Notes: generated by a model not told the origin, from the sequence alone. A stretch of 64,000 bases of DNA from Microbacterium sp. 1.5R (GCF_001889265.1 NZ_CP018151.1:1860001-1924000), one strand, 5' to 3'. Shown: positions 48,430-59,726, counted from the first letter of the stretch. Program-made: numbers and translations.

Positions 48430-48456
48430 ACCAACATGTGGCACGAGTGCGAGAAC

Positions 48457-49578
48457 TCAGCGCGCGAAGGCTCCGAACCTGAGCAGCGGAACCTGACGCT
48501 CTTCCGGAGTCAGCCCCCCGTGCTGCCCGATCATTCCACGGCCGCGCTGGTCTGCAGCCGTGCCGTCGTAGACGGCACCGTTGCCCCGGGCCACGACGAG
48601 GACATCGCCGATCCGCGATGAGGCCGCCTCGGTCACCTCCGGGCCGAACAACCCCGCCGCGATCACCTGATCCCGGGTTCCGACATCAGCGACGCCGTCG
48701 AGGTCACGAACCCACCGCTCGGCGACCGCAGATGCGTCGGCATCCGGTTCGACATAGACGTGCAGCATCCGCGGTTCCCCACCGAGATGGCGAACTCCCT
48801 CGAGGTGCTCTGCCTCGAGAACGATCTGCCGGTGCGCCGGCACGTCGAGCATGCCGTGGTCCGACGTTACGAGCACACCGACACCCGGCGGCACACGTCG
48901 TGAGAGCGCGGCGTCGATCTCCTCGAGCGCGGCGATCCAGTGCGCGGAGTCGAGGCCGTATCTGTGCCCCGCCTTGTCGGCCTCGGGCAGGTAGCAGTAG
49001 ACGAGCGAGCCCGGGTGGCGCTCCGCGAGGTCGTATGCGGCCTCCACTCGCTCGGCGGGTGTCTGGGCGGCGACGAAGTCGGCACCGCGCAGCGTCGCAC
49101 GGGTGAACCCGCTCCCCGCGTACGCCGCGACGCCGACGGCGAAGGTCGGACGACCCTCTGACCTGGCGCGCTCGAAGACCGTCGGAGCCGCCTGCCACGT
49201 CGCCGGATCGAGACCTTCCGATTCCCAGCCCGTGAGCTGGTTGACCAGCACGTCCCTGTCGGGATCGAGGACCCGGTAGCCGACCAGTCCATGCTGGCCG
49301 GGCCATGTGCCCGTGAGGATGCTGGTGAGAGCCGCCGCGGTGGTCGACGGGAAGACCGAATGGGCGACATCCTTCTTCGCCATGCCGGCGGTGAGCGCTC
49401 TGGCGTGGCCGGCATGGGCGCGCAGACTGATGGCGCCGAGGCCGTCGATGAGCACGAGGACGACGGACTCAGCCCGCGGCAGGGTCGCGGACTCACCGCG
49501 CAGAGCGGCGAACACGTCGTCCGCCACCCCGACGACGCTCCGGGCTGCCGGCGACTCGGACGGTAGAATGAGGGACAT
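48457..49578 (-). CDS. Alkaline phosphatase superfamily nucleotide pyrophosphatase/phosphodiesterase
   Basis: The 373-residue protein has the metal-binding LIDGLGA (about 43-49), the nucleophile Thr in FPSTTAAAL (about 77-85), YLPEADKAGHRYG (about 196-208) and TSDHGMLD (about 237-244). These fit type I phosphodiesterase/nucleotide pyrophosphatases. It has no clear signal peptide, so it probably acts in the cytoplasm. It is convergent with sepH and divergent from parC. Substrate unknown. Confidence 0.88.
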   Translation of the reverse strand: MSLILPSESPAARSVVGVADDVFAALRGESATLPRAESVVLVLIDGLGAISLRAHAGHARALTAGMAKKDVAHSVFPSTTAAALTSILTGTWPGQHGLVGYRVLDPDRDVLVNQLTGWESEGLDPATWQAAPTVFERARSEGRPTFAVGVAAYAGSGFTRATLRGADFVAAQTPAERVEAAYDLAERHPGSLVYCYLPEADKAGHRYGLDSAHWIAALEEIDAALSRRVPPGVGVLVTSDHGMLDVPAHRQIVLEAEHLEGVRHLGGEPRMLHVYVEPDADASAVAERWVRDLDGVADVGTRDQVIAAGLFGPEVTEAASSRIGDVLVVARGNGAVYDGTAADQRGRGMIGQHGGLTPEERQVPLLRFGAFAR

Positions 49579-49637
49579 CCGAGCCAGTCTGACACAGGCT
49601 CCCGTACGCCCTCAGCCTCGCACCATTCAGGATGCCC

Positions 49638-52079
49638 ATGCCGAAGACCCCGCCTGCCGAGCTCGCCCCTGAGCGTATCCAGGACATCGATCTCGAGACA
49701 GAGATGCAGGGTTCCTTCCTCGAGTACGCCTACTCGGTGATCTACTCGCGGGCTCTGCCCGACGCTCGCGACGGCCTGAAGCCCGTGCAGCGACGCATCC
49801 TGTATCAGATGGCCGAGATGGGTCTCCGTCCCGACCGCGGTCACGTCAAGAGCGCCCGCGTCGTGGGCGAGGTCATGGGAAAGCTGCACCCGCACGGCGA
49901 CTCGGCGATCTACGACGCCCTCGTGCGCCTCGCCCAGGAGTGGGCGCTGCGCGTGCCGCTGGTCGACGGACACGGCAACTTCGGCTCGCTCGACGATGGT
50001 CCCGCGGCTGCGCGCTACACCGAGGCGCGTCTCGCCTCCCCCGCGATGGCGCTCACCGAGAACCTCGACGAGGACGTCGTCGATTTCATCCCGAACTACG
50101 ACGGCCAGTTCCAGCAGCCGTCCGTGCTGCCCGCAGCTTTCCCGAACCTGCTCGTCAACGGAGCGAGCGGTATCGCCGTCGGCATGGCGACCAACATGGC
50201 ACCGCACAACCTGATCGAGGTCGTCGCCGCCGCCACCCACCTGCTCGAGAATCCCGACGCGACGACCGAAGAGCTCATGGAGTTCGTCCCCGGACCGGAC
50301 TTCCCCTCGGGCGGCATCCTGATGGGTCTCGACGGAGTCAAGGACGCATACGCGACCGGACGCGGCGCATTGAAGGTGCGCGGCAAGGTGTCGGTCGAGC
50401 CACTCGGCCCGCGGCGCACCGGCATCGTCGTATCCGAGCTGCCGTACATGGTCGGGCCGGAGCGACTGATCGAGAAGATCCGTGATGCCGTCCAGTCGAA
50501 GAAGCTGCAGGGCATCAGCGACGTGACCGACCTCACCGACCGCAACCACGGCCTGCGCGTCGCGATCGGCATCAAGACCGGGTTCGACCCCAACGCCGTC
50601 CTCGAGCAGCTCTACCGGCTCACGCCTCTCGAGGATTCCTTCAGCATCAACAATGTGGCTCTGGTCGACGGCCAGCCGCGCACCCTCGGGCTCAAGGAGA
50701 TGCTGCGCGTCTATGTCGCGCACCGGCTCGAGGTCATCACGCGCCGCAGCCGCTATCGCCTCGCTCGCCGCGAAGAGCGTCTGCATCTCGTCGAGGGGCT
50801 CCTCATCGCGATCCTCGACATCGACGAGGTCATCCAGGTCATCCGCTCCTCCGACGACTCCGAGCAGGCGCGCGCACGACTGCGGTCCGTCTTCGACCTC
50901 AGCGAACTGCAGGCGGAGTACATCCTCGAGCTGCGCCTGCGGCGTCTGACGAAGTTCTCGCGCATCGAGCTCGAGACCGAGCGCGACGCGCTGCTCGCCG
51001 AGATCGCCAGACTCCGCGATCTCCTGTCGAGTGAGGCCCTGCTGCGCGCAGTGGTCGCACAGGAGTTGGATGCCGCAGCCGAGGCCTACGGCACTCCTCG
51101 CCGTACGCTCCTGATGAACGCCGCGCCCCCGAAGCCGCGCGCGACGAAGGGGGCCGTCGACCTGCAGATCGCCGATGCTCCCACCGTGCTCGTGCTGTCG
51201 ACGACCGGACGCGCCGTGCGCGTGGACCTCGCCGAGGGGCAGGAGCTCACGCTGCCGGCCCGACGGAGCAAGCACGACGCGATCCTGACCACCGTCGACA
51301 CGACGGTGCGCGCGGAGATCGGTGCACTGACGACGGAAGGGCGCGTGCTGCGCTTCTCCCCCGTCGATCTGCCGTCGGTACCGTCGTCTTCCGTGCAGCT
51401 CGCAGCAGGCGCGCCGCTGCGCGACTACCTCGGGATCACCACCCGCGGAGAGCGGATCCTCGCGTTCGTGCGCTTCGACAGCGACGTCCCGATCGCCCTG
51501 GGCACGGCCCAGGGCACAGTCAAGCGGATCGTTCCCTCCACGCTCCCCGTGCGTCCCGACCTCGAGGTCATCGGCATGAAGCCCGGCGACACGGTCGTGG
51601 GTGCTGTCGAGGCTCAGGATGACGCAGACCTCGTGTTCGTGACCACGGATGCCCAGCTGCTGCGCTTCTCGGCCTCAGCGGTGCGCCCGCAGGGAGCACC
51701 GGCCGGCGGCATGGCGGGCATGAAGCTGGGGGCCGGCGCGTCCGTGCTGTTCTTCGGCGCTGTCACTCCGGATGCCGATGCCGTCGTCGCCACGGTCTCC
51801 GGTTCCGACAGCAGCCTGCCCGGTACCGAACCGGGACGTGCCAAGGTGACCTCGTTCGCGGAGTATCCCTCGAAGGGCCGAGCGACCGGCGGAGTCCGTG
51901 CCCACGCCTTCCTGAAGGGCGAGGACCGCCTCATGGTCGCCTGGGTCGGGCCGAGCCCGGCGCAGGCCGTCGATCCGACGGGTGCGGTGCGCAAGCTCCC
52001 CGAACCCGGCGCACGACGCGACGCATCGGGTCAGCCGGTGGACGGCGTGATCGGGAGCATCGGCCGCACTCTGGTCTGA
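49638..52079 (+). CDS. parC: DNA topoisomerase IV subunit A
   Basis: The 813-residue type IIA topoisomerase subunit opens with the winged-helix domain ([32 protein letters not shown]) and has the catalytic Tyr127 in [10 protein letters not shown] long coiled coil and a beta-pinwheel C-terminal domain (about 500-813) follow. The canonical gyrase-box QRRGGRG is not seen in the C-terminal domain, which supports ParC over GyrA. A first ATG at 49632 is possible, but AGG spacing favours 49638. parE is convergent and adjacent. Confidence 0.9.
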   Translation: MPKTPPAELAPERIQDIDLETEMQGSFLEYAYSVIYSRALPDARDGLKPVQRRILYQMAEMGLRPDRGHVKSARVVGEVMGKLHPHGDSAIYDALVRLAQEWALRVPLVDGHGNFGSLDDGPAAARYTEARLASPAMALTENLDEDVVDFIPNYDGQFQQPSVLPAAFPNLLVNGASGIAVGMATNMAPHNLIEVVAAATHLLENPDATTEELMEFVPGPDFPSGGILMGLDGVKDAYATGRGALKVRGKVSVEPLGPRRTGIVVSELPYMVGPERLIEKIRDAVQSKKLQGISDVTDLTDRNHGLRVAIGIKTGFDPNAVLEQLYRLTPLEDSFSINNVALVDGQPRTLGLKEMLRVYVAHRLEVITRRSRYRLARREERLHLVEGLLIAILDIDEVIQVIRSSDDSEQARARLRSVFDLSELQAEYILELRLRRLTKFSRIELETERDALLAEIARLRDLLSSEALLRAVVAQELDAAAEAYGTPRRTLLMNAAPPKPRATKGAVDLQIADAPTVLVLSTTGRAVRVDLAEGQELTLPARRSKHDAILTTVDTTVRAEIGALTTEGRVLRFSPVDLPSVPSSSVQLAAGAPLRDYLGITTRGERILAFVRFDSDVPIALGTAQGTVKRIVPSTLPVRPDLEVIGMKPGDTVVGAVEAQDDADLVFVTTDAQLLRFSASAVRPQGAPAGGMAGMKLGAGASVLFFGAVTPDADAVVATVSGSDSSLPGTEPGRAKVTSFAEYPSKGRATGGVRAHAFLKGEDRLMVAWVGPSPAQAVDPTGAVRKLPEPGARRDASGQPVDGVIGSIGRTLV

Positions 52080-52166
52080 GCGCTGTTCCACGCCGCTTGC
52101 CGAACGCCCACCGCGACGCGCTGCTCGACGTCTACCGCGCGGCTCTGGCGCTGAGGCGCTGACCGA

Positions 52167-54269
52167 TCAGGCGTCGATCGATTCCCGGGAGAGGCGATCG
52201 GACGAATCGATGATGAACTCACGTCGAGGCGCGACCTCGTTGCCCATCAGCAGCTCGAACACGCGACCCGCCGCCTCGGCATCCTCCATGCGCACCCGGC
52301 GCAGCAGGCGGCCGCCGCGTTCCATGGTGGTCGTGGCGAGCTGCTCCGCGTCCATCTCGCCGAGTCCCTTGTAACGCTGAATCGGCTCGTGCCACCGCTT
52401 GCCCGACTTGCGGAGCTTGGCGAGAAGGGCGTGCATCTCCTGCTCGCTGTAGGTGTAGATGGTCTCGTTGGGCTTGGAGCCCGGATTCATCACGATCACG
52501 CGGTGCAGCGGCGGCACCGCGGCGAACACGCGGCCATGCTCGATGAGCGGCCGCATGTAGCGATAGAACAGCGTGAGCAGGAGCGTGCGGATGTGCGCGC
52601 CGTCGACATCGGCGTCGCTCATCAGGATGACCTTGCCGTACCGCGCGGCGTCGATGTCGAAGCTGCGGCCGGAGCCCGCACCGATCACCTGGATGATCGA
52701 TGCGCACTCGGCGTTCGACAGCATGTCGCCGACCGACGCCTTCTGGACGTTGAGGATCTTTCCGCGAATGGGCAGCAGCGCCTGGAACTCGCTGTTCCGC
52801 GCGTTCTTCGCTGTGCCGAGCGCGGAGTCTCCCTCGACGATGAACAGCTCGCTGCGCTCCACCTCGTTCGTGCGGCAGTCGACCAGCTTGGTCGGAAGGG
52901 TCGAGGACTCGAGCGCGTTCTTTCGGCGCTGGGTCTCCTTGTGGGCACGAGCGGAGACTCGTGCCTTCATCTCCGCGACCACCTTGTCGAGCAGCTGCGT
53001 CGACTGGCTCTTGTCGTCGCGCTTCGTTGAGCTGAATCGGGCGCCGAGATCCTTCCGGAGCACCTGGGCCACGATCTGACGTACGGCCGGGGTGCCGAGG
53101 ATCTCCTTCGTCTGGCCCTCGAACTGCGGCTCGGGGACGTTCACCGTGAGCACCGCGGTGAGCCCGGCGAGGACGTCGTCCTTCTCGAGCTTGTCGTTGC
53201 TGCCGACCTTCAATCGACGTGCGTTCTGCTCGACCTGCGAGCGCAGCACCTTGAGCAGCTCCTGCTCGAAGCCCTGCTGGTGGGTGCCGCCCTTGGGGGT
53301 CGCGATGATGTTGACGAACGACCGCGTGGTCGTGTCGTAGCCGGTGCCCCACCGCATCGCGATGTCGACGGCGCAGACGCGCTCCACATCTGTGGCGATC
53401 ATGTGGCCGTCGGCCTGCAGCACCGGCACTGTCTCTTTGAACGTGCCTTCGCCCTGGATGCGCCAGGTGTCGGTGACGGGAGCGTCGTTCGCGAGGTACT
53501 CGACGAACTCCGAGATGCCGCCGTCGTACCGGTAGGACGTCTCGATCGGCTGGCCCTCGACCTCGGCGCCGTTGGCCGCGCGCTCGTCGCGGATCACGAG
53601 TTCCAGCCCTGGGACGAGGAACGCCGTCTGACGTGCGCGAGTCACCAGGTCGTTGAGCTGGAACGCGGCATCCTTCGTGAAGATCTGGTGATCCGCCCAA
53701 TAGCGGATACGTGTTCCGCTCGTGCCGCGCGGCGCCTTGCCGACGACCCGCAGCTCGCTCTTGTCCTGGAACGGGGTGAACGGAGCGTCCGGCCGCTTCT
53801 CACCCTTGTCGGCGAAGAGTCCGGGCTCGCCGCGATGGAACGACATGGCATAGGTCTTGCCACCTCGGTCTACCTCGACGTCGAGCCGCTCCGAGAGGGC
53901 GTTCACCACAGAGGCGCCCACACCGTGCAGGCCACCGGATGCCGCGTACGAGCCTCCACCGAACTTGCCGCCGGCATGCAGCTTCGTGAAGACGACCTCG
54001 ACGCCGGTGAGACCGGTGCGCGGTTCGACGTCGACGGGGATGCCGCGACCGCGGTCGTGGACCTCGACACTGCCGTCCTCATGCAGGATGATGTCGATCT
54101 TCGAGCCGTTGCCCGCGACGGCCTCGTCGACGGCGTTGTCGATGATCTCCCAGAGGCAGTGCATCAGGCCCGGGGATCCGTTCGAGCCGATGTACATACC
54201 TGGGCGCTTGCGGACGGCCTCGAGCCCTTCGAGCACCTGGAGATGATGGGCGGAATACTCGGCGGTCAC
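52167..54269 (-). CDS. parE: DNA topoisomerase IV subunit B
   Basis: The 700-residue GHKL ATPase subunit has EIIDNAVDEA (Mg-ATP site), HGVGASVVNALS (lid) and, in the TOPRIM half, EGDSALGTAKNA and DADVDGAHI, with the closing KGLGEMD. GTG at 54269 gives the normal ParE N-terminus (AEYSAHHLQVLEGLEAVR). With ParC it decatenates daughter chromosomes. The open frame extends upstream into a non-coding leader. Confidence 0.93.
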   Translation of the reverse strand: MTAEYSAHHLQVLEGLEAVRKRPGMYIGSNGSPGLMHCLWEIIDNAVDEAVAGNGSKIDIILHEDGSVEVHDRGRGIPVDVEPRTGLTGVEVVFTKLHAGGKFGGGSYAASGGLHGVGASVVNALSERLDVEVDRGGKTYAMSFHRGEPGLFADKGEKRPDAPFTPFQDKSELRVVGKAPRGTSGTRIRYWADHQIFTKDAAFQLNDLVTRARQTAFLVPGLELVIRDERAANGAEVEGQPIETSYRYDGGISEFVEYLANDAPVTDTWRIQGEGTFKETVPVLQADGHMIATDVERVCAVDIAMRWGTGYDTTTRSFVNIIATPKGGTHQQGFEQELLKVLRSQVEQNARRLKVGSNDKLEKDDVLAGLTAVLTVNVPEPQFEGQTKEILGTPAVRQIVAQVLRKDLGARFSSTKRDDKSQSTQLLDKVVAEMKARVSARAHKETQRRKNALESSTLPTKLVDCRTNEVERSELFIVEGDSALGTAKNARNSEFQALLPIRGKILNVQKASVGDMLSNAECASIIQVIGAGSGRSFDIDAARYGKVILMSDADVDGAHIRTLLLTLFYRYMRPLIEHGRVFAAVPPLHRVIVMNPGSKPNETIYTYSEQEMHALLAKLRKSGKRWHEPIQRYKGLGEMDAEQLATTTMERGGRLLRRVRMEDAEAAGRVFELLMGNEVAPRREFIIDSSDRLSRESIDA

Positions 54270-54451
54270 AATCTCCGAGTCTATTCGCGATGCCTCTCCA
54301 CCAGCCGCAGACACTCCCCGGGAGCCCTCAGTACGGCACCCGCGCGTACGCGCTGAGCGAAACACGCCGCAAACCGGGCATGCACACAGCCCCAGCGTGG
54401 TTGTATTGAACACGCCCAGCCAGCGAACCCGACACTCAAGGAGGCCCCGAG

Positions 54452-54664
54452 ATGAACGCAACGACCGAACGTGAGACCTCCGCCGTCGAGTTCCGCCTGA
54501 CCGCCATGGATCGCTGTGATTCATGTGGCGCTCAGGCCTACATCGCCGCCGAGGTCAACGGATCCGAGCTCCTGTTCTGCGCCCACCACGGTCGCAAGTA
54601 CGAAGAGAAGCTCCGCAGCATCGCAACGAGCTGGCACGACGAGACCGCACGACTGATTGACTGA
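54452..54664 (+). CDS. DUF7455 small zinc-binding-like protein
   Basis: The 70-residue protein carries CDSCGAQAY and FCAHHGRKY, a two-Cys plus Cys-His pattern likely to bind zinc. It is preceded by AAGGAGG, one of the strongest ribosome-binding sites in the window, which suggests high expression. DUF7455 is restricted to actinobacteria and often sits near parE or sigA. Function unknown. Confidence 0.88.
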   Translation: MNATTERETSAVEFRLTAMDRCDSCGAQAYIAAEVNGSELLFCAHHGRKYEEKLRSIATSWHDETARLID

Positions 54665-54686
54665 TCGATCGCGGTTCGATCCGCCT

Positions 54687-54712
54687 CGGAGCCCGTCATC
54701 AGACGGGCTCCG
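54687..54712. terminator. Terminator between DUF7455 and the racemase gene
   Basis: CGGAGCCCGTC and GACGGGCTCCG form a perfect 11-bp stem with an ATCA loop, 22 bp after the DUF7455 stop and just beyond the end of the convergent racemase gene. Confidence 0.8.
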
Positions 54713-54718
54713 CCTTCG

Positions 54719-55759
54719 TTAAGGGGTGGTGACCCGGCGCACGCGGCTCGTGAGCCGGGTGAGGATCTCCTCGCCGACGGAGTCGACGCGCTCGGCGAGG
54801 GTCGTCGCACTCGCTTCTCCGTGCTCGCCCGCGCCGAACAGCCAGACCGAGTCGCCGATCTGCATCCCCGGCCACCCCTGGACCAGCGACGTCGTCTCGT
54901 CGATCCGCAGCAGCTCGCGAGATCCGCCCGGGGTGCCCACGTCTGCTCCCGCGAGAGTGGACGGGATGCCGTCGAACGACCCGACGCCGACCTGAGCGTT
55001 CCCGTCCACGATCTTCCGGACCGTCGCCGTGAGCTCGGCCACCGGCGTGACACCCGGCAGGTCGGGTCCCTCCGCCGAGCGGACGCCGTAGCAGAACGCC
55101 CCGATCCGAGACAGCGAGCCGCGGAGCTCCGGCCGCCACCAGGACGCAGCGGATGCCGTCAGGTGCAGCGCCTCGGGCGTCGGTCCGGACTGCTCCACGA
55201 CACGGACGGCATCGAGGAACAGGGCCTGAGCATCGTCGTCCTCGTCGTCGCTCGCCTCGGCGAGATGGCTCCAGATCCCGGCGAGCTCGAGGTGTCCCGC
55301 CGCTTCACCCGCGCGCACATCGGCGACGGTGCGCTCCCACTCGGCCGGGAGCAGACCGTTGCGACGCAGCCCCGTGTCGATCTTGAGGTGGATCCGTGCC
55401 CGCGCGCCGGCATGCGCAGCCCTGGCGGTGATGCGCGCCAGGTACTCCGCCGATCCGACGCCGAGGTCGATGTCGGCGCGCAGCGCGTCGTCGATCTCCT
55501 CGTCCGTCGAGGTGACCCACGCGAAGATCCGACCGGTGTCGCCGAGCACGCGTCGTGCTTCGACCCCGCTTCGGACGTCGTATGACCCGTACCACTCGAC
55601 GCCCGTGTCCTTCGCCGCCTCGACGGCCCACCGGAGTCCGTGACCGTACGCGTCGTCCTTGAGGACGACCATGAGCTCCGACGGGGCGATGCGATCGCGG
55701 ACCGCGCGGATGTTCGCTCGGAACAGGTCGGTGTCGATCCGCAGCTCCGGCCGACTCAT
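54719..55759 (-). CDS. Alanine racemase-like protein B (has PLP lysine, lacks catalytic tyrosine)
   Basis: The 346-residue protein has a complete fold-type III barrel: Lys34 in VLKDDAYGHG for PLP, HLKIDTGLRRNG with the equivalents of Lys129 and Arg136, LAGIWSHLA, and SLSRIGAFCYGV with the pyridine-contacting Arg. Its C-terminal domain is divergent: where other racemases have VSYG with the catalytic Tyr265, it has VGVG (Val259), and the GYADG and MDQ motifs are missing. ATG overlaps the stop of the preceding racemase-like gene as ATGA. Alone it should be inactive or altered; the preceding protein carries the missing residues. Confidence 0.88.
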   Translation of the reverse strand: MSRPELRIDTDLFRANIRAVRDRIAPSELMVVLKDDAYGHGLRWAVEAAKDTGVEWYGSYDVRSGVEARRVLGDTGRIFAWVTSTDEEIDDALRADIDLGVGSAEYLARITARAAHAGARARIHLKIDTGLRRNGLLPAEWERTVADVRAGEAAGHLELAGIWSHLAEASDDEDDDAQALFLDAVRVVEQSGPTPEALHLTASAASWWRPELRGSLSRIGAFCYGVRSAEGPDLPGVTPVAELTATVRKIVDGNAQVGVGSFDGIPSTLAGADVGTPGGSRELLRIDETTSLVQGWPGMQIGDSVWLFGAGEHGEASATTLAERVDSVGEEILTRLTSRVRRVTTP

Positions 55760-56463
55760 GCCTCCCACCCCCGCTCCGCGTGTGCCCCCGCGACGGTGAC
55801 GAGCTCGGCGATCGTGAGTCCGGTGACGGCGCTCCATCGGGCGAGCCCGGGAGCGGCCGGCCCGCGACCTCCGAAGTAGGTGGCCTCGGCGCCCACGGTG
55901 ACGGCGGCGGATCCCTGCAGATCTATCACGCACACATCCATCGCGACACGCCCGATGATCGGGCGCTGCACACCGTCGATCTCCACGTGGGCGGCATTGC
56001 CCAGCGCGCGCACGATCCCCTGGGCGTAGCCGCCGGTGATGAGTGCGGCCGTCGTGTCATGGGCCACTCGATGGGTGTAGCCGTAGGAGACCGCGTCTCC
56101 GGCCCTGAGCGGCTTCGTGGAGAGCACTCTGCCGACGAGCCGCATGACCGGCCTCGCGCTCAGTGCTCCCTCCGCATCGGGGAGCCCGTAGAGCAGGAAG
56201 GGGTCGATATCCGGTGCGCCGGTCGTCACGGCGTCGATGCCTTCGAGAGCCAGGGCCTCGACTTCCTCGGCATGGTCGACCAGCACGGCCTCCGCACCGG
56301 CGGCGACCACCGCGTGTGCGACGGAGAGCACCCCATGCCCCCAGGCATCGCGGCGGAGGTCGGCGACGCGTCCCCCTGCATCGACGGCGGCAGCGGATGC
56401 GACCGCGAGCGCCGACCGCGAGATCATCGCGCGCGGGCGGGAGCTGGATGTCTTCTCACACAC
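55756..56463 (-). CDS. Alanine racemase-like protein A (C-terminal catalytic domain, no PLP lysine)
   Basis: The 235-residue protein keeps only a shortened barrel start, where the PLP lysine is replaced (LRRDAWGHG, Arg37 at the Lys39 position), then passes straight into a full racemase C-terminal domain. That domain has the catalytic tyrosine Tyr127 in VSYGYTH, Tyr146 in GYAQG and Met175-Asp176 in GRVAMD. About 130 barrel residues are absent compared with usual racemases. The gene is intact, not frameshifted, and coupled to gene B by a 4-bp overlap. I infer that A supplies its C-terminal domain to the barrel of B. GTG start at 56463; no close ribosome-binding consensus. Confidence 0.85.
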   Translation of the reverse strand: MCEKTSSSRPRAMISRSALAVASAAAVDAGGRVADLRRDAWGHGVLSVAHAVVAAGAEAVLVDHAEEVEALALEGIDAVTTGAPDIDPFLLYGLPDAEGALSARPVMRLVGRVLSTKPLRAGDAVSYGYTHRVAHDTTAALITGGYAQGIVRALGNAAHVEIDGVQRPIIGRVAMDVCVIDLQGSAAVTVGAEATYFGGRGPAAPGLARWSAVTGLTIAELVTVAGAHAERGWEA

Positions 56464-56542
56464 GTTTCCAGCCTAGCTCCGCCTTCTCAGGATGCTCCAC
56501 GCACCCACCGTAGACTGGAGGGGACCCCGAACTTGGAGATCC

Positions 56543-57559
56543 ATGTCACGCTTTTCCCTCGCGCCCCGCGTCCGCTATCTGCTGGCGCGTGCTCGCCGCA
56601 TCGACGTCGCCTCGGTCATCGAGAGGGCCAAAGAGGCGTCTTCTCAGCACGGCAAGGCCGTTCCCCTCGTGGTCGTCGACATGCTGTGGTCAGCGGGCCG
56701 CCACAACGTCGGGTTCCAGGACTACATCGACTACGACTTCGCGATCCTCACCAAGGCGGAGCGCGACACGTTCATGACCCACCCCGTGTCGAACGAGATC
56801 TCGCAGAAGTACGACCACCCCGACTATCGGCACCTGTTCCATGACAAGGCAGAGTTCAACGCCGTCTTCGATGCCTTCCTCAAGAGGGAGTGGATGCTCA
56901 TCACGCAGGGCAACGCAGACGACCTGCGTTCATTCACCGAGCGCCAGGGCACGATCGTCGTGAAGGAGACGCACGGCCAGGCGGGCACGGGTGTCCACCG
57001 CTACCACGCCGCCGACGTGACCGACTGGGATGCGTTCCACGCCGAGCTGCTCTCGAAGAAGCAGGTCCTCGTCGAAGAGGTCATCCGCCAGCACGCCGAC
57101 CTCGCGGCCGTGTGCCCCGGCACCGTGAACACCACCCGCATCACCGCATTCTTCGATGGCGAGAAGACGCACATCCTCGCGATGGCCCAGAAGTTCGGAC
57201 GCGGAGCGGTGAGCGACCAGATGAGCTTCGGCGGCTTCTACACGATGCTCGACGAGAACGGTCACTCTGTGGGATCCGGATACGACTCTCACGGCCACGT
57301 GCACGTCACGCACCCGGACTCCGGCTTCCCGATCGCCGACTTCCAGCTGCCCATGATGGACGAGGTCCGCGAGTTCGTCGATCAGGTCGCGCGCGTCGTA
57401 CCGCAGATCCAGTACGTCGGCTGGGATGTCGTGGTCACGCCTGACGGTCCGGTGCTCGTCGAGGGCAACTGGGGCGCCGGCGTGTACGAGAACAAGCCGA
57501 GCGTCACCGGGATCCGCACAGGGCACAAGCCGCGCTACCAGGCCGCGATCGGGTTCTGA
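56543..57559 (+). CDS. ATP-grasp protein (sugar-transfer-associated type)
   Basis: The 338-residue protein has an ATP-grasp fold: TIVVKETHGQAGTG (about 135-148, ATP loop), VLVEEVI (about 175), TVNTTRITAF (about 196) and a metal site in VLVEGNWGAG (about 309). It matches the ATP-grasp family first found beside glycosyltransferases in exopolysaccharide loci. These enzymes join a carboxylate to an amine or thiol through an acyl phosphate. It is divergent from the racemase pair by 80 bp. Substrates are unknown. Confidence 0.82.
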   Translation: MSRFSLAPRVRYLLARARRIDVASVIERAKEASSQHGKAVPLVVVDMLWSAGRHNVGFQDYIDYDFAILTKAERDTFMTHPVSNEISQKYDHPDYRHLFHDKAEFNAVFDAFLKREWMLITQGNADDLRSFTERQGTIVVKETHGQAGTGVHRYHAADVTDWDAFHAELLSKKQVLVEEVIRQHADLAAVCPGTVNTTRITAFFDGEKTHILAMAQKFGRGAVSDQMSFGGFYTMLDENGHSVGSGYDSHGHVHVTHPDSGFPIADFQLPMMDEVREFVDQVARVVPQIQYVGWDVVVTPDGPVLVEGNWGAGVYENKPSVTGIRTGHKPRYQAAIGF

Positions 57560-57573
57560 CCGCGGCAGGCATG

Positions 57574-57610
57574 AAGAAGGGCCCGGATGCTGAGCATCCG
57601 GGCCCTTCTT
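57574..57610. terminator. Strong bidirectional terminator
   Basis: A perfect 17-bp stem (57574-57590 with 57594-57610; core GGGCCCGGATGC) with a 3-nt loop has A-rich and T-rich ends, so it can stop transcription from both the ATP-grasp gene and the convergent CofE-like gene. Confidence 0.9.
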
Positions 57611-57634
57611 GCTGAGGCGTCGATCACGCGGAGG

Positions 57635-58326
57635 TCAGACCTCGCGGACGATCCCCATCGGGGTCGACTGCGTCGCCTGTCCGAGAGGATTGTCGCCCAG
57701 GATCTGGACGAGCCGACGCTCCCCCGCCTTGTCGAGCGTCGAGCCGAGGATGTTGCCGCCGATGTCGTTGATGTCGACGACGGCGACCTCGAGGTCTCCG
57801 CCGAGCATCTTCTTCAGACGGAGGGCCACCTCGCGCGGGTTCTTCGGTCCGAGGACGACCGCCTGGTTGTACGGCGGGATCGTGTTCTTCGTCGGGCCGT
57901 CGATGGCGCGTGCCTTGTCACCCGCGATGCGGTAGAAGTCACCGCGACGCCCGAAGGCCTTGGTGATCACCGAGACGCCGGCTGCGAAGAGGATCCGCAG
58001 GGTGCCGCATTCGCGCAGCGCCATCTCCATCGTCTCGGGCATGCCGAGACCGATGCCGTAGGAGGTGCGGACGACGTATCGCGACAGGAAGCGCGCAAGC
58101 GGACGGGGCGTGATCTCGTCGAGCCGGTACGACCGGCCCTGCGTGATCGCCACGATCTTCTCGGTCACGAACAGCAGGTCACCCGGCTGAACAGCTTCCT
58201 TCGCGTACTCCAGGACGACGGAGTCGAGGTCGTCGTTCGGCATGACGACTCGCGTCCGCAGCGGGATGCGCGCATAGTTCTTGCCGTCGACGCTCGCTTC
58301 GAGCGCCTTGCCTTCGTTCGCCTGCA

Positions 58327-58327
<1 letters not shown>
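57635..58327 (-). CDS. CofE-like coenzyme F420-0:L-glutamate ligase family protein
   Basis: The 230-residue protein matches the CofE/FbiB ligase fold: GDLLFVTEKIVAITQG near the N-terminus, a YGIGLGMPETM segment, GDFYRIAGDKARAIDGPT and VDINDIGGN with acidic metal ligands. CofE adds glutamates to F420-0 using GTP. No other F420 genes are in the window, so the substrate may be different. It overlaps the sigA stop (ATG at 58327 or GTG at 58330) and is probably co-transcribed with sigA. Confidence 0.78.
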
Positions 58328-59559
<1,232 letters not shown>

Positions 59560-59726
59560 GTTTCGCCTTTCACGGGGCCGCTCGCAGGCCCCGGAGCATT
59601 TCGGACACTAGTAAGACCCTTGTCAAGTCCGATCTCCGGAAAGATCGATTGACAACGGGTCAGAGTCCTAGTATCGCACACGTGTGGGCATGCAGGTGCA
59701 ATCCGCCCAAGTTCGCTCGCTCGATG

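Noticed and set aside
55756..56463. Protein A as a pseudogene of alanine racemase.
   Set aside because: The frame is intact, the C-terminal catalytic residues are kept, and it is coupled to gene B by a 4-bp overlap; decay would not leave such a selective pattern.
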